A stretch of DNA of 55,822 nt from an uncultured Eubacteriales bacterium (GTDB taxonomy: Bacteria; Bacillota; Clostridia; Oscillospirales; Acutalibacteraceae). The notes beneath the pieces are model-generated. The model made no database searches, had not been told where the DNA came from, and was given only the letters and a program-made list of their open reading frames with translations. The translations under genes and the position numbers were made by a program. Below, in pieces: positions 42,502-50,762 of the stretch (positions within the stretch are counted from its first letter, which is position 1; every line of letters starts with the position of its first letter). Location of the stretch: the NCBI GenBank assembly GCA_900315285.1, contig OMYO01000008.1, positions 1-55,822 of the forward strand. Reading direction: 5' to 3'.

Positions 42502-43494
42502 ATGAGAACCGCATATCTAGCATTCACATCCCGGGGCAAGGCACTGGCCGACGGTCTGGCCTCCCGGCTCGGAGGCACAGCGGACCGCTGTACTCCTCCG
42601 GTGACACTGGATGATTGGACCTGCGCCCACTTTGATAGCTGTGACGCCCTGGTATTCGTCGGGGCCGCCGGCATTGCGGTGCGGGCCATTGCGCCGTACA
42701 TAAAGGACAAGACCACGGATCCGGCTGTCGTGGTCCTGGATGAGCGCGCGCAGTTTGTCATTCCCATCCTCTCGGGGCATATCGGCGGGGCCAACGCCCT
42801 GGCGCGGGACATCTCGGTTGCCAGCGGCGCCACGCCGGTCATTACGACGGCCACCGATATCAACGGCGTCTTCGCCATTGATGAGTGGGGAAGACGGAAC
42901 GGCTGCCGCGTCATGAACAAGGAGGAGATCAAGCGGGTCTCCTCGGCACTGCTGAACGGAAACCAGATCCGCATCTGCAGCGAATATCCCATCTCCGGGG
43001 AACTGCCCCATGGCCTCGTCATGACCCAGGCCGCACCCTATGACGTCTACATTGGAATCCATTCTCCCACCATCCGGGAGCATGTGCTATGGCTTGTGCC
43101 GCGCATCGGCATCCTGGGAGTGGGCTGTAAGAAGGGTATCCCGGATCAGATGATCGGCGCCTCTATCCACCAGGCCCTGCGGGAGTGGAGCATCTCGGAA
43201 CTGGCGGTGGACGGAATTGCCACCATTGACTTAAAGGAGAATGAGCCCGGCCTCCGGCGCTACTGTGACATGCACGAATATCCCCTGACGGTCTACACCG
43301 CGGAGGAGCTGAAAAAAGCGCCCGGCACCTTCAAGGCATCTACGTTCGTGCAGCAGGTCACCGGCGTCGACAACGTCTGCGAGCGCAGCGCAGTCCTTGC
43401 CACCGGCGGCGGAGAACTCGTGGGCTGGAAGACGGCCTTCGGCGGCGTCACGGCGGCGCTGGCCGTCCGGGACTTCCACCCCAGCTGGAACTGA
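42502..43494 (+). CDS. cbiG: Cobalt-precorrin-5A hydrolase CbiG
   Basis: A 330-residue protein that opens the delta-lactone and releases acetaldehyde. The domains are visible: an N-terminal part with FVGAAGIAVRAIAPYIKDK and LSGHIGGANALARDIS, a middle region, and a C-terminal domain with LGVGCKKGIPDQMI and STFVQQVTGVDNVCERSAVL. It is a stand-alone CbiG, not fused to CbiH. It abuts cbiF and overlaps cbiH by one base. Confidence 0.94.
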   Translation: MRTAYLAFTSRGKALADGLASRLGGTADRCTPPVTLDDWTCAHFDSCDALVFVGAAGIAVRAIAPYIKDKTTDPAVVVLDERAQFVIPILSGHIGGANALARDISVASGATPVITTATDINGVFAIDEWGRRNGCRVMNKEEIKRVSSALLNGNQIRICSEYPISGELPHGLVMTQAAPYDVYIGIHSPTIREHVLWLVPRIGILGVGCKKGIPDQMIGASIHQALREWSISELAVDGIATIDLKENEPGLRRYCDMHEYPLTVYTAEELKKAPGTFKASTFVQQVTGVDNVCERSAVLATGGGELVGWKTAFGGVTAALAVRDFHPSWN

Positions 43495-44279
43495 TGGCGG
43501 GAACACTCTTTGTCGTGGGCCTCGGCCCCGGCCGGGAAGATCTGCTGACCGGCGAGGCACGCAGCGCACTGCTCACCTCGGACCTCATTTGCGGCTATAC
43601 CACCTATCTGCGCCTTATCCCGGAACTTATCTCAGGGAAGGAAACCTATACGACCCCAATGCGAGGGGAGATGGAGCGCTGCCGTCATGCCCTGGAGCAG
43701 GCTGCTGCCGGTAGAACTGTCTCTCTCATCTGCTCTGGGGACCCCGGGGTCTACGGAATGGCCTCCCCGGTCCTGACGCTCTCACCGGAATATCCGGATG
43801 TGGAAATTGTTGTGGTACCCGGTGTCACCGCCGCACTCTCCGGGGCCGCTGTCCTCGGTGCGCCCCTTGGAAATGACTTCTGTGTCATCTCCCTCTCCGA
43901 CCTCCTGACTCCGTGGGAGACTATTGCACGCAGGCTGAAAGCCGCCGCACTGGGGGACTTTTCCACAGTTCTCTACAATCCGGCATCCAAAAAGCGGAGA
44001 GACCATTTGGAGAGAGCGTGTCAAATTCTCTTGGAGAATGGTAAATCGCCCGTCACATGCTGCGGCTGGGTCCGGAACATTGGCCGGGAGGGACAGGAGC
44101 ACGGGCTCTGTACCTTGGAAGAATTAAAAGACCTGGAGGCCGACATGTTCACAACGGTGTTTATCGGCTCCTCCGACACGGAAAATATCGGCGGACATCT
44201 CGTCACGCCGCGGGGATATCGAAATGAAGAAAATCGTCGTATTCAGCGGGACCACAGAGGGGAGAAAACTGGCCTTTGA
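43494..44279 (+). CDS. cbiH: Cobalt-precorrin-3 C17-methyltransferase CbiH
   Basis: A 261-residue ring-contraction methyltransferase (CbiH/CobJ). FVVGLGPGREDLLTGEARSA, ICSGDPGVYGMASPVLTL and VPGVTAALSGAAVLGAPLGN are the family blocks. The normal end is near VTPRGY; here the frame continues about 21 residues, of basic, unusual composition, through a 56-bp overlap with the start of cbiJ. The extra tail is probably tolerated and without function. Confidence 0.94.
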   Translation: MAGTLFVVGLGPGREDLLTGEARSALLTSDLICGYTTYLRLIPELISGKETYTTPMRGEMERCRHALEQAAAGRTVSLICSGDPGVYGMASPVLTLSPEYPDVEIVVVPGVTAALSGAAVLGAPLGNDFCVISLSDLLTPWETIARRLKAAALGDFSTVLYNPASKKRRDHLERACQILLENGKSPVTCCGWVRNIGREGQEHGLCTLEELKDLEADMFTTVFIGSSDTENIGGHLVTPRGYRNEENRRIQRDHRGEKTGL

Positions 44280-44964
44280 ACTGGCAAATCTCGGCGCAGA
44301 CGTCACGGTCTGCGTCGCCACAGAGTACGGCAGGGAGGAACAGGGAGAACACCCGAATATCACGGTCCTGTCCGGGCGCAAGACGGAACCGGAAATGGCG
44401 GACACCCTTGCGGGGGCGGCACTCTGCATTGACGCCACGCACCCCTATGCTGTCGAAGTGACCAGGAATGTCGCCCGTGCCGCGGAACAGGCATATGTGC
44501 CGTATGTTCGTCTGGTGCGAGAACGGGGAAAAATTCCGCAGGACGCCATTGTAGTGGATGACGCGGATGAGGCGGCAAAGGTCTGCAAGACCCTGTCCGG
44601 CAACATCCTGCTGACCACTGGAACTAAGGAACTGGAGCCGTTTTTGGCTCTGCCGCTCTGCCGGCTCTACCCAAGAGTCCTGCCGAGCTCGAAGAATATT
44701 GCCACACTCGAACAGGCGGGAATCCCGCACCGCAACATCATCGCCATGGAGGGACCGTTTTCCCTTGAATTGAATGTTGCAATCATCCGCCAGTTCCATA
44801 TTGAGATCCTCGTCACCAAGGACGGGGGCACCGTGGGGGGCTTCCCTGAGAAGGCAGAGGCCGCCAAGACGACAGGGACAGAACTCATTGTCCTCCGGAG
44901 CCCGGAGGAGAAGGGGAGTACCTATCGCGAAGTGCTGAATATCTGCAGGGAGATGATGACATGA
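44224..44964 (+). CDS. cbiJ: Cobalt-precorrin-6A reductase CbiJ
   Basis: A 246-residue NAD(P)H-dependent reductase (CbiJ/CobK). The nucleotide loop is VFSGTTEGRKLAFELANLGA; CIDATHPYAVEVTRNVARAA and TKDGGTVGGFPEKAEAAKTT are conserved family blocks. The start has GGGGAT upstream and lies 56 bp inside cbiH; the stop overlaps cbiET by 4 bp. Confidence 0.93.
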   Translation: MKKIVVFSGTTEGRKLAFELANLGADVTVCVATEYGREEQGEHPNITVLSGRKTEPEMADTLAGAALCIDATHPYAVEVTRNVARAAEQAYVPYVRLVRERGKIPQDAIVVDDADEAAKVCKTLSGNILLTTGTKELEPFLALPLCRLYPRVLPSSKNIATLEQAGIPHRNIIAMEGPFSLELNVAIIRQFHIEILVTKDGGTVGGFPEKAEAAKTTGTELIVLRSPEEKGSTYREVLNICREMMT

Positions 44965-46163
44965 ACGTGACTCTGGCCGCCATGGGCGGAGGGGACTTGC
45001 ACTCCTGTACCTGGGAGTGCATTGAGGCCCTGAAGAATGCGGATCTCCTGTTGGGGTCCCGTCGTCTGCTGGACAGCCTGCCCGGCAGCTGCACGCCGAA
45101 CCGCATTGCCTGTCATCGGCCGCTGGATCTTCTGCAAAATATTCTGGACTCCGACGCGGAGGAGGCTGTTGTGGTCTACAGCGGCGACACCGGCTTTTAC
45201 AGCGGCGCACGTTTTCTTGTCCCGCTGCTGGAACAAGAAGATGTCCCATACCGGCTCCTGCCCGGCGTATCCAGCGTCCAACTATTGGCCTCCAAACTCG
45301 GGGAGCCTTGGCAGAACTGGAACCTCGTCTCCGCCCACGGGGTCACCTGCAATGTGGTGGCAGAGGTCATGCGGGGGAAGCCCACCTGCTTTCTGACCGG
45401 TGGTCAGCTGACTCCAGACATCATCTGTCAGGAACTCATAGACGCCGACCTGGGCTTTCTGTCCGCCACCGTGGGCAGTTGCCTCACCTCTCCGGAGGAG
45501 ACGGTGGAGACCACGACCGTGGAGCGGCTCGCCGACATGGAGTTCCCGCCCATGACGGTTCTTCTCATAGAGCCTGCCCCGTCCATTCCCCGCCGAAGCC
45601 CGGGAATTCCGGACAGCGCTTTTCTGCGGGGTGATGTACCGCTCTCAAAACAGCCGGTCCGCGCTGCGGTGCTCTCACAGATGGCTGTACACCCGGACGA
45701 TGTGATCTGGGACGTGGGAGCCGGCACCGGCGGCGTCAGCGTGGAACTGGCATTGGCCGCCCCGGAGGGCCGGGTCTACGCTGTAGAGCGAAACCCCGAG
45801 GCCTGTGAGCTCATAAAGAAGAACCGGCGCAAATTCTGCGCCTGGAACCTGACGCTTGTGGAGGGAGACGCCCCAGAGGCGCTTCTCGACCTCCCGGTGC
45901 CGGATAAGGTCTTCATCGGCGGATCCGGAGGAGAAATCCGGTCCATCATTGAGACGGCACTCGAGAAAAACAGCGGCGCCCTCATCTGCGCCGACGCCAT
46001 AGCTATGGAGACGCTGAACAGCGCATGGGCCACCATGCAGCAGCTCTCTCTGGATCCGGAAATCCTGCAGGTCTCTGCCGCCCGGACCCGTCCGGCCGGT
46101 ACTCTGCACCTGCTGCTCGCCGGCAACCCGACATTTATCATCACAGGAAACAAAAATGACTGA
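44961..46163 (+). CDS. cbiET: CbiE-CbiT fusion (C5-methyltransferase / C15-methyltransferase-decarboxylase)
   Basis: A 400-residue bifunctional enzyme equivalent to CobL. Residues 1-205 are CbiE (AMGGGDLHSCTWECIEAL, VVYSGDTGFYSG, LPGVSSVQLLASKLG); residues about 210-400 are CbiT, with the SAM site IWDVGAGTGGVSVELALAAP and VFIGGSGGEIRSIIETAL. Fusion of the two is common. It overlaps cbiJ by 4 bp and cbiA by 8 bp. Confidence 0.95.
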   Translation: MNVTLAAMGGGDLHSCTWECIEALKNADLLLGSRRLLDSLPGSCTPNRIACHRPLDLLQNILDSDAEEAVVVYSGDTGFYSGARFLVPLLEQEDVPYRLLPGVSSVQLLASKLGEPWQNWNLVSAHGVTCNVVAEVMRGKPTCFLTGGQLTPDIICQELIDADLGFLSATVGSCLTSPEETVETTTVERLADMEFPPMTVLLIEPAPSIPRRSPGIPDSAFLRGDVPLSKQPVRAAVLSQMAVHPDDVIWDVGAGTGGVSVELALAAPEGRVYAVERNPEACELIKKNRRKFCAWNLTLVEGDAPEALLDLPVPDKVFIGGSGGEIRSIIETALEKNSGALICADAIAMETLNSAWATMQQLSLDPEILQVSAARTRPAGTLHLLLAGNPTFIITGNKND

Positions 46164-47511
46164 ACTTCTCCTGACGGCCCCGTCCTCCGGAAGCGGAAAG
46201 ACTTCGGCCATGTGTGCGCTGCTCACGCTGTTCCAGCGGAAGGGGATGCGCCCGTGTGCCTTCAAATGCGGCCCGGACTATATTGATCCCATGTTCCACC
46301 GCTCGGTGCTGGATGTGGATAGCTGCAACTTGGATCTGTTTCTCACGGACGAGGAGACCGTGAGAAAAAATTATGAATACTACTCGGCCTACTGCGATGC
46401 CGCCATCATTGAGGGCGTCATGGGCCACTACGACGGACTCGGCGGTTCAACCCCGACTGCCGGCTCTTGGCATTTGGCCGACACGCTGGACGTGCCAAGT
46501 CTTCTTGTGGTCCGCCCCGGAAAAAACAGCCTGACCTTGGCTGCCGAGCTGAAGGGCATTCTGGACTTCCGGGAGAACAGCCATATTGCCGGCATCCTTT
46601 TGAATGACTGTGTTCCAGCCCATGTGACGAGACTTGCCGATATTCTGGAGCGGGAGACCGGCATTCCTGTCGTCGGGTGCCTTCCCCATGTGGAGGGTGC
46701 AGAACTCTCTAGCCGTCATCTGGGTCTTGTCACGGCAGATGAGGTCCAGGACCTGCAACATCGGGTCTCCCTCCTGACAGATGCGCTGGAGGAAAATCTG
46801 GACTGGGACAAACTTCTGTCCCTCTGTGGCAATCGCCCCGCCAAGGTGCGTACGGAAATGGATACCCATGTCGCAAAAACGGTTATTGCCTTCGCATGCG
46901 ACAAGGCGTTTTCCTTCTATTATCGGGACGCCTTAGATGCCCTCTGGAAAGCTGGCGCCGACCTCTACCTTGTGAGCCCGCTGCATGACCACGCCCTCCC
47001 GGACGCGGCCGACGGGCTCTATCTCCCAGGCGGTTACCCGGAATTGTATGCTCGGGAGCTGAGCGAGAATGAATCCATGCGGGAATCGGTGCAGCGCGCA
47101 GTGCAGGGCGGAATGCCCACGGTCGCCGAGTGCGGCGGATTCCTGTATCTTGGCCAGAGCCTGGAGGGGGCGGACGGCAAAGTCTACCCCATGGCCGGTG
47201 CGCTGCCGGGAAAGGGGTACAGGACGAACCACCCAGTCCGGTTTGGCTACGCCACCCTCACGGCAGAGGGCGATTCACTATTGTTGAAAAAAGGCGACAC
47301 CCTTCCCGTCCACTCGTTCCACTACTGGGACTCCACCGAACCAGGAAATGCACTTTCGGCGGAGAAACCGGTGACGGGACGGAGCTGGAAGACCGGCTTT
47401 GCCAGTCCCAGCCTCTATGCCGCCTTTGAACACTTTGACTTCTCCGGGAAACCGGAACTGGTCCGCCGATTTTTGCGGGCCGCAGAGGAATATCATGCAA
47501 GAGAGCAATGA
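46156..47511 (+). CDS. cbiA: Cobyrinate a,c-diamide synthase CbiA
   Basis: A 451-residue glutamine-dependent amidotransferase. The N-terminal dethiobiotin-synthetase-like ATPase has the P-loop APSSGSGKTSAM and CGPDYIDPMFH; the C-terminal class I glutaminase has LPGGYPELYARELS and the nucleophile in VAECGGFLYLG, with HSFHYWDSTEP near the end. One copy of GGGCGATTCA lies inside it (47268-47277). Confidence 0.95.
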   Translation: MTELLLTAPSSGSGKTSAMCALLTLFQRKGMRPCAFKCGPDYIDPMFHRSVLDVDSCNLDLFLTDEETVRKNYEYYSAYCDAAIIEGVMGHYDGLGGSTPTAGSWHLADTLDVPSLLVVRPGKNSLTLAAELKGILDFRENSHIAGILLNDCVPAHVTRLADILERETGIPVVGCLPHVEGAELSSRHLGLVTADEVQDLQHRVSLLTDALEENLDWDKLLSLCGNRPAKVRTEMDTHVAKTVIAFACDKAFSFYYRDALDALWKAGADLYLVSPLHDHALPDAADGLYLPGGYPELYARELSENESMRESVQRAVQGGMPTVAECGGFLYLGQSLEGADGKVYPMAGALPGKGYRTNHPVRFGYATLTAEGDSLLLKKGDTLPVHSFHYWDSTEPGNALSAEKPVTGRSWKTGFASPSLYAAFEHFDFSGKPELVRRFLRAAEEYHAREQ

Positions 47512-48568
47512 GAAAAAACTGAATAATCTGCTCTCGAAAATTGGCCCGTCGGACGAGGGCGCCAGAGAGAAAGCTCATTGTCACTGGGCGGAGCTCGCCA
47601 AGCCTCTGGGGAGTCTGGGAGTTCTGGAGGAGGACCTGGAACAGATTTCCTCCCTCCTCGGGACCGATGACTTCCTGCTGAGCCCGCGGAAAATCTTTGT
47701 GCTGTGTGCCGACAACGGTGTCGTGGCCCAAGGTGTTACCCAGACGGGCAGCGAGGTCACGGCCATTGTGACCGAGGAGCTTGCCCAGCGCCGCACCTCG
47801 GTCTGCCAAATGGCGGAGGTCGCCGGTGCTGACCTGTGCCCGGTGGACATGGGAGTCAAGGACTACCCAGGGAATCCGGGTGTTTTGGACCGGAGGGTCG
47901 GAAATGGCACCGGCGATATCTCGGTTGGACCTGCCATGGAGCGGGAACAGGCGGCTTCTGCTATCCTGACGGGGATGGCGCTTGTGGAGGACGCCCAGAA
48001 TAAAGGCTACCGGCTCCTCGGGACCGGCGAGATGGGGATAGGCAACACGACCACCTCCAGCGCCGTGACATCTGTCCTGCTGGGCCGCAATCCGGCGGAC
48101 ATGACCGGCAAGGGTGCCGGCCTCTCGGACGAGGGACTTGCACGGAAAATCCAGGTCATTGAGCGGGCCATAGCGGTGAACAAGCCGGATCCCTCCGACC
48201 CGCTTGATGTGCTCGCCAAACTTGGCGGCTTTGATATTGCCGGCATGTGCGGAATCTTTCTGGGTGGTGCCTACTACGGAGTGCCGGTCCTCATGGATGG
48301 CTTCATCTCCAACGTGGCTGCGCTGTGCGCGGTGCGAATTTGTCCGAATGCGGAGAAGGCCGTGCTGGCGAGCCACACGTCCACCGAGCCCGCGGTGCAG
48401 GCGGTCATGGAGGCCATCGGCCGGAAGCCGCTGATTTCCGCCGGCATGCGCCTGGGCGAGGGCACGGGGGCCGCCGCCGCCATGCCACTGCTCGACATGG
48501 CCCTGGCCGTCTTCCGGTCGGCCTACACGTTCGAGGAGGGCGGCATAGAGCCGTACAAGCCGTGCTGA
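47495..48568 (+). CDS. cobT: Nicotinate-nucleotide-dimethylbenzimidazole phosphoribosyltransferase CobT
   Basis: A 357-residue enzyme that activates the lower-ligand base to its alpha-ribotide. LAKPLGSLGVLE, CADNGVVAQGV, GTGEMGIGNTTTSSA and the catalytic glutamate region GMRLGEGTGAAAAMPLLD are present. The ATG at 47495 overlaps cbiA by 17 bp. Presence of CobT and CobU indicates that the operon goes on to finished cobamide; which base is used is not shown. Confidence 0.95.
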   Translation: MQESNEKKLNNLLSKIGPSDEGAREKAHCHWAELAKPLGSLGVLEEDLEQISSLLGTDDFLLSPRKIFVLCADNGVVAQGVTQTGSEVTAIVTEELAQRRTSVCQMAEVAGADLCPVDMGVKDYPGNPGVLDRRVGNGTGDISVGPAMEREQAASAILTGMALVEDAQNKGYRLLGTGEMGIGNTTTSSAVTSVLLGRNPADMTGKGAGLSDEGLARKIQVIERAIAVNKPDPSDPLDVLAKLGGFDIAGMCGIFLGGAYYGVPVLMDGFISNVAALCAVRICPNAEKAVLASHTSTEPAVQAVMEAIGRKPLISAGMRLGEGTGAAAAMPLLDMALAVFRSAYTFEEGGIEPYKPC

Positions 48569-49095
48569 CGCTGGTCATCGGCGGCGCGGCCTCCGGCAAG
48601 AGCGAGTGGGCGGAGGAACTCGTGCGGCACTGCCAAGGACCCCGCTATTATGTGGCCACTATGCAGCCCTTTGGCGATGAAGCCCTTGCCCGCATAGAGA
48701 AACACCGCAGAAGAAGAGAGGCGGACGGATATACCACATTCGAGTGCTATACCGGTCTTGCGAATCTCACGTTCCCGGAGCCAGGGACTGTGCTCCTGGA
48801 CTGCCTGGGGAATCTGCTCGCCAATGAGATGTTTGCCCCGGAGGGGGCAGGGACCGGCGACGCGGGGGACGCCATCCTGGATGGCGTCGAACGGGTGCGG
48901 AGCCGCTCCAAGGGTCTGATATTAGTCACCAACGAGGTGTTCTCCGGCGGAAGCCATTACGCCGGAGACACCGATTTGTATATGAGAGAGCTGGGGCGGA
49001 TCAACTGCTGCATCGCCAACGCTGCGGATGCGGTGTGCGAGGTCTGCTGCGGACTGCCCCACTATGTGAAAGGAAAAGAGTATGACATTTTTTGA
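48562..49095 (+). CDS. cobU: Adenosylcobinamide kinase/guanylyltransferase CobU
   Basis: A 177-residue bifunctional enzyme. The P-loop is VIGGAASGKSEWAEEL, the guanylylated histidine region is EKHRRRREADG, and ILVTNEVFSGG is the second family block, although the usual NEVGxGIVP is replaced by NEVFSGGSHY. The start is GTG at 48562, overlapping the cobT stop; the long upstream open frame is a shadow of cobT. A shorter CobU-like gene lies on the other side of cobS. Confidence 0.88.
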   Translation: MLTLVIGGAASGKSEWAEELVRHCQGPRYYVATMQPFGDEALARIEKHRRRREADGYTTFECYTGLANLTFPEPGTVLLDCLGNLLANEMFAPEGAGTGDAGDAILDGVERVRSRSKGLILVTNEVFSGGSHYAGDTDLYMRELGRINCCIANAADAVCEVCCGLPHYVKGKEYDIF

Positions 49096-49861
49096 CAGCC
49101 TCGGGATCGCCTTCGGCATGTTTTCCCGAATTCCGGTGCCAAACGGGGTCTACCGTAACAAGAAGGCCATGCGGTATCAGCTCATAGCATTTCCCGCTGT
49201 GGGTATTGCTATTGGACTGCTCTGGTATCTGTGGTTCTTTCTCTGCAACTGGCTCTCGTTTTTGGCCCCGTTCATCGGTCTGGGTTTTGTGGCTATCCCG
49301 GTCCTTGTCACCGGCGGCTTCCATCTGGACGGCTACGCCGACACTGTGGATGCGGTCTCCAGTTACGGCCCGGTGGAGAAGAAGTTGGACATCCTGAAGG
49401 ATCCGCATGTGGGTTCGTTTGCGGTCATCCGCCTTGTCCTGTACTTTCTGGGATATTATCTCCTGGTCACGACGCTGACACTCAACTGGAGGGATGGAAT
49501 CCTTGTGGGACTCTCCTTTGCCCTGTCACGGATTCTGTCCGGTCTCTCCGTCGCCAATTTCCCCATGGCCAAGAACACCGGCCTGGCGCACATGTTTGCC
49601 CGGACATCGGACAAGCGCACTGTGACTACCGGTCTACTGATAATCGGTGTGGTCGTCCTTACGGGAATGTTTCTCTGTGACTACAAGGGCGCCCTCGCCA
49701 TGCTGATTGCCGCACTTCTCGTCTACTGGCACTACTACTCCATGTCCCGGAAAAAATTCGGCGGCATTACCGGGGACCTGTCCGGATGGTTCCTGCAGAA
49801 GGCCGAGTGGTGGATGATGGCGGCCCTCGTCCTGCTCCAGCAGGTGGAGGCCATGCTGTGA
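49082..49861 (+). CDS. cobS: Adenosylcobinamide-GDP ribazoletransferase CobS
   Basis: A 259-residue integral membrane enzyme that joins the lower nucleotide to the ring. The motif GGFHLDGYADTVDA gives the conserved His/Asp metal site and RLVLYFLGYYLLV and later stretches form at least five membrane helices. It overlaps cobU by 14 bp and its stop overlaps the GTG of the next gene. Confidence 0.94.
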   Translation: MTFFDSLGIAFGMFSRIPVPNGVYRNKKAMRYQLIAFPAVGIAIGLLWYLWFFLCNWLSFLAPFIGLGFVAIPVLVTGGFHLDGYADTVDAVSSYGPVEKKLDILKDPHVGSFAVIRLVLYFLGYYLLVTTLTLNWRDGILVGLSFALSRILSGLSVANFPMAKNTGLAHMFARTSDKRTVTTGLLIIGVVVLTGMFLCDYKGALAMLIAALLVYWHYYSMSRKKFGGITGDLSGWFLQKAEWWMMAALVLLQQVEAML

Positions 49862-50181
49862 TCCTGATTACCGGCCCGCTCTACAGCGGGAAGCGCACCT
49901 ACGCCGCCACCCTGCCGGGAGAAAAACTGGTCGATGCCCAGGAAAGGGCACGCGGCCTGGAACGGACGGATATCCCTGCCCTGGCGGAAAACTTATGCCG
50001 CACCTATGACGTCATCCTCGTCACCGAGGTGGGCGGAGGCATTGTGCCCGCTGACCCGGAGGAACGGGAATACCGCGAGAATGCAGGACGGCTTTCCTGT
50101 GAACTTGCCAAGCGTGCCACCAATGTTATTCGCCTATGCTGCGGCATACCGGAACCCCTGAAAGGAGGACTCCCAAAATGA
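49858..50181 (+). CDS. Mini CobU-like P-loop protein
   Basis: A 107-residue protein with a GTG start at 49858. It has a P-loop (ITGPLYSGKRTYAATL) and the C-terminal CobU blocks VILVTEVGGGIVPADPEERE and NAGRLSCELAKRATNVIRL, plus GIPEPLKG, but lacks the middle part of CobU, including the histidine that is guanylylated. It therefore complements the full-length CobU at 48562-49095, whose own EVGxGIVP motif is altered. It may supply that site in trans, bind nucleotide for regulation, or be a decaying duplicate. It lies tightly between cobS and cobC. Confidence 0.75.
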   Translation: MILITGPLYSGKRTYAATLPGEKLVDAQERARGLERTDIPALAENLCRTYDVILVTEVGGGIVPADPEEREYRENAGRLSCELAKRATNVIRLCCGIPEPLKGGLPK

Positions 50182-50762
50182 AAATCTATGTACTCCGCCA
50201 TGGACTGACCCCCTTTAACGAGGAACGGCGCTATATGGGGCGAACCGATCTGCCCCTGAGCCCCGCTGGCCGCGCGGCACTGTCCAGGAAGGACTTTTCG
50301 CCCCGAATCGTCTATACATCGCCCATGTACCGTGCCGAGGAGACGGCAGACATCTTTTTCCCCGACGCCATCCGCATTGCGGTGCCGGGCTTTGAGGAGT
50401 TCGACTTTGGGATCTTTGAGGGATACACCGCCGACGAGATGAAGGATTGGCCGGAATACAAGGCGTGGCTTGCCACAGGGGCCACCGCTCCGTGTCCGGA
50501 AGGGGAGAGTGTGGAGAGCTTTGGCAAAAGAGTCGTGAATGCGTTTGTTCCGCTAGTGGATCGCGCCCTTGACGAGGGACGGGACGACCTTACCATAGTG
50601 GCCCACGGCGGCACCCAGATGGCCATCCTCTACTCCTTTGCCGACGTGAAGAAGCAGTACTGGGACTGGATGACAAAGGCTGGCGGCGGACACCTGCTGA
50701 CGGTGGACGCCGAAACCTGGAAGGCAAAACATGTCCTGCACTGGGAAGGGGAAGTCGAGTGA
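50178..50762 (+). CDS. cobC: Alpha-ribazole phosphatase-type histidine phosphatase CobC
   Basis: A 194-residue phosphoglycerate-mutase-like phosphatase. The catalytic LRHGLTPFNEERRYMG opens it and the second histidine is in IVAHGGTQMAILY. In this operon it should remove the 5'-phosphate from alpha-ribazole phosphate or cobalamin phosphate. AAAGGAGG is placed nine bases before the ATG at 50178. It overlaps cbiB as GTGA. Confidence 0.9.
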   Translation: MKIYVLRHGLTPFNEERRYMGRTDLPLSPAGRAALSRKDFSPRIVYTSPMYRAEETADIFFPDAIRIAVPGFEEFDFGIFEGYTADEMKDWPEYKAWLATGATAPCPEGESVESFGKRVVNAFVPLVDRALDEGRDDLTIVAHGGTQMAILYSFADVKKQYWDWMTKAGGGHLLTVDAETWKAKHVLHWEGEVE

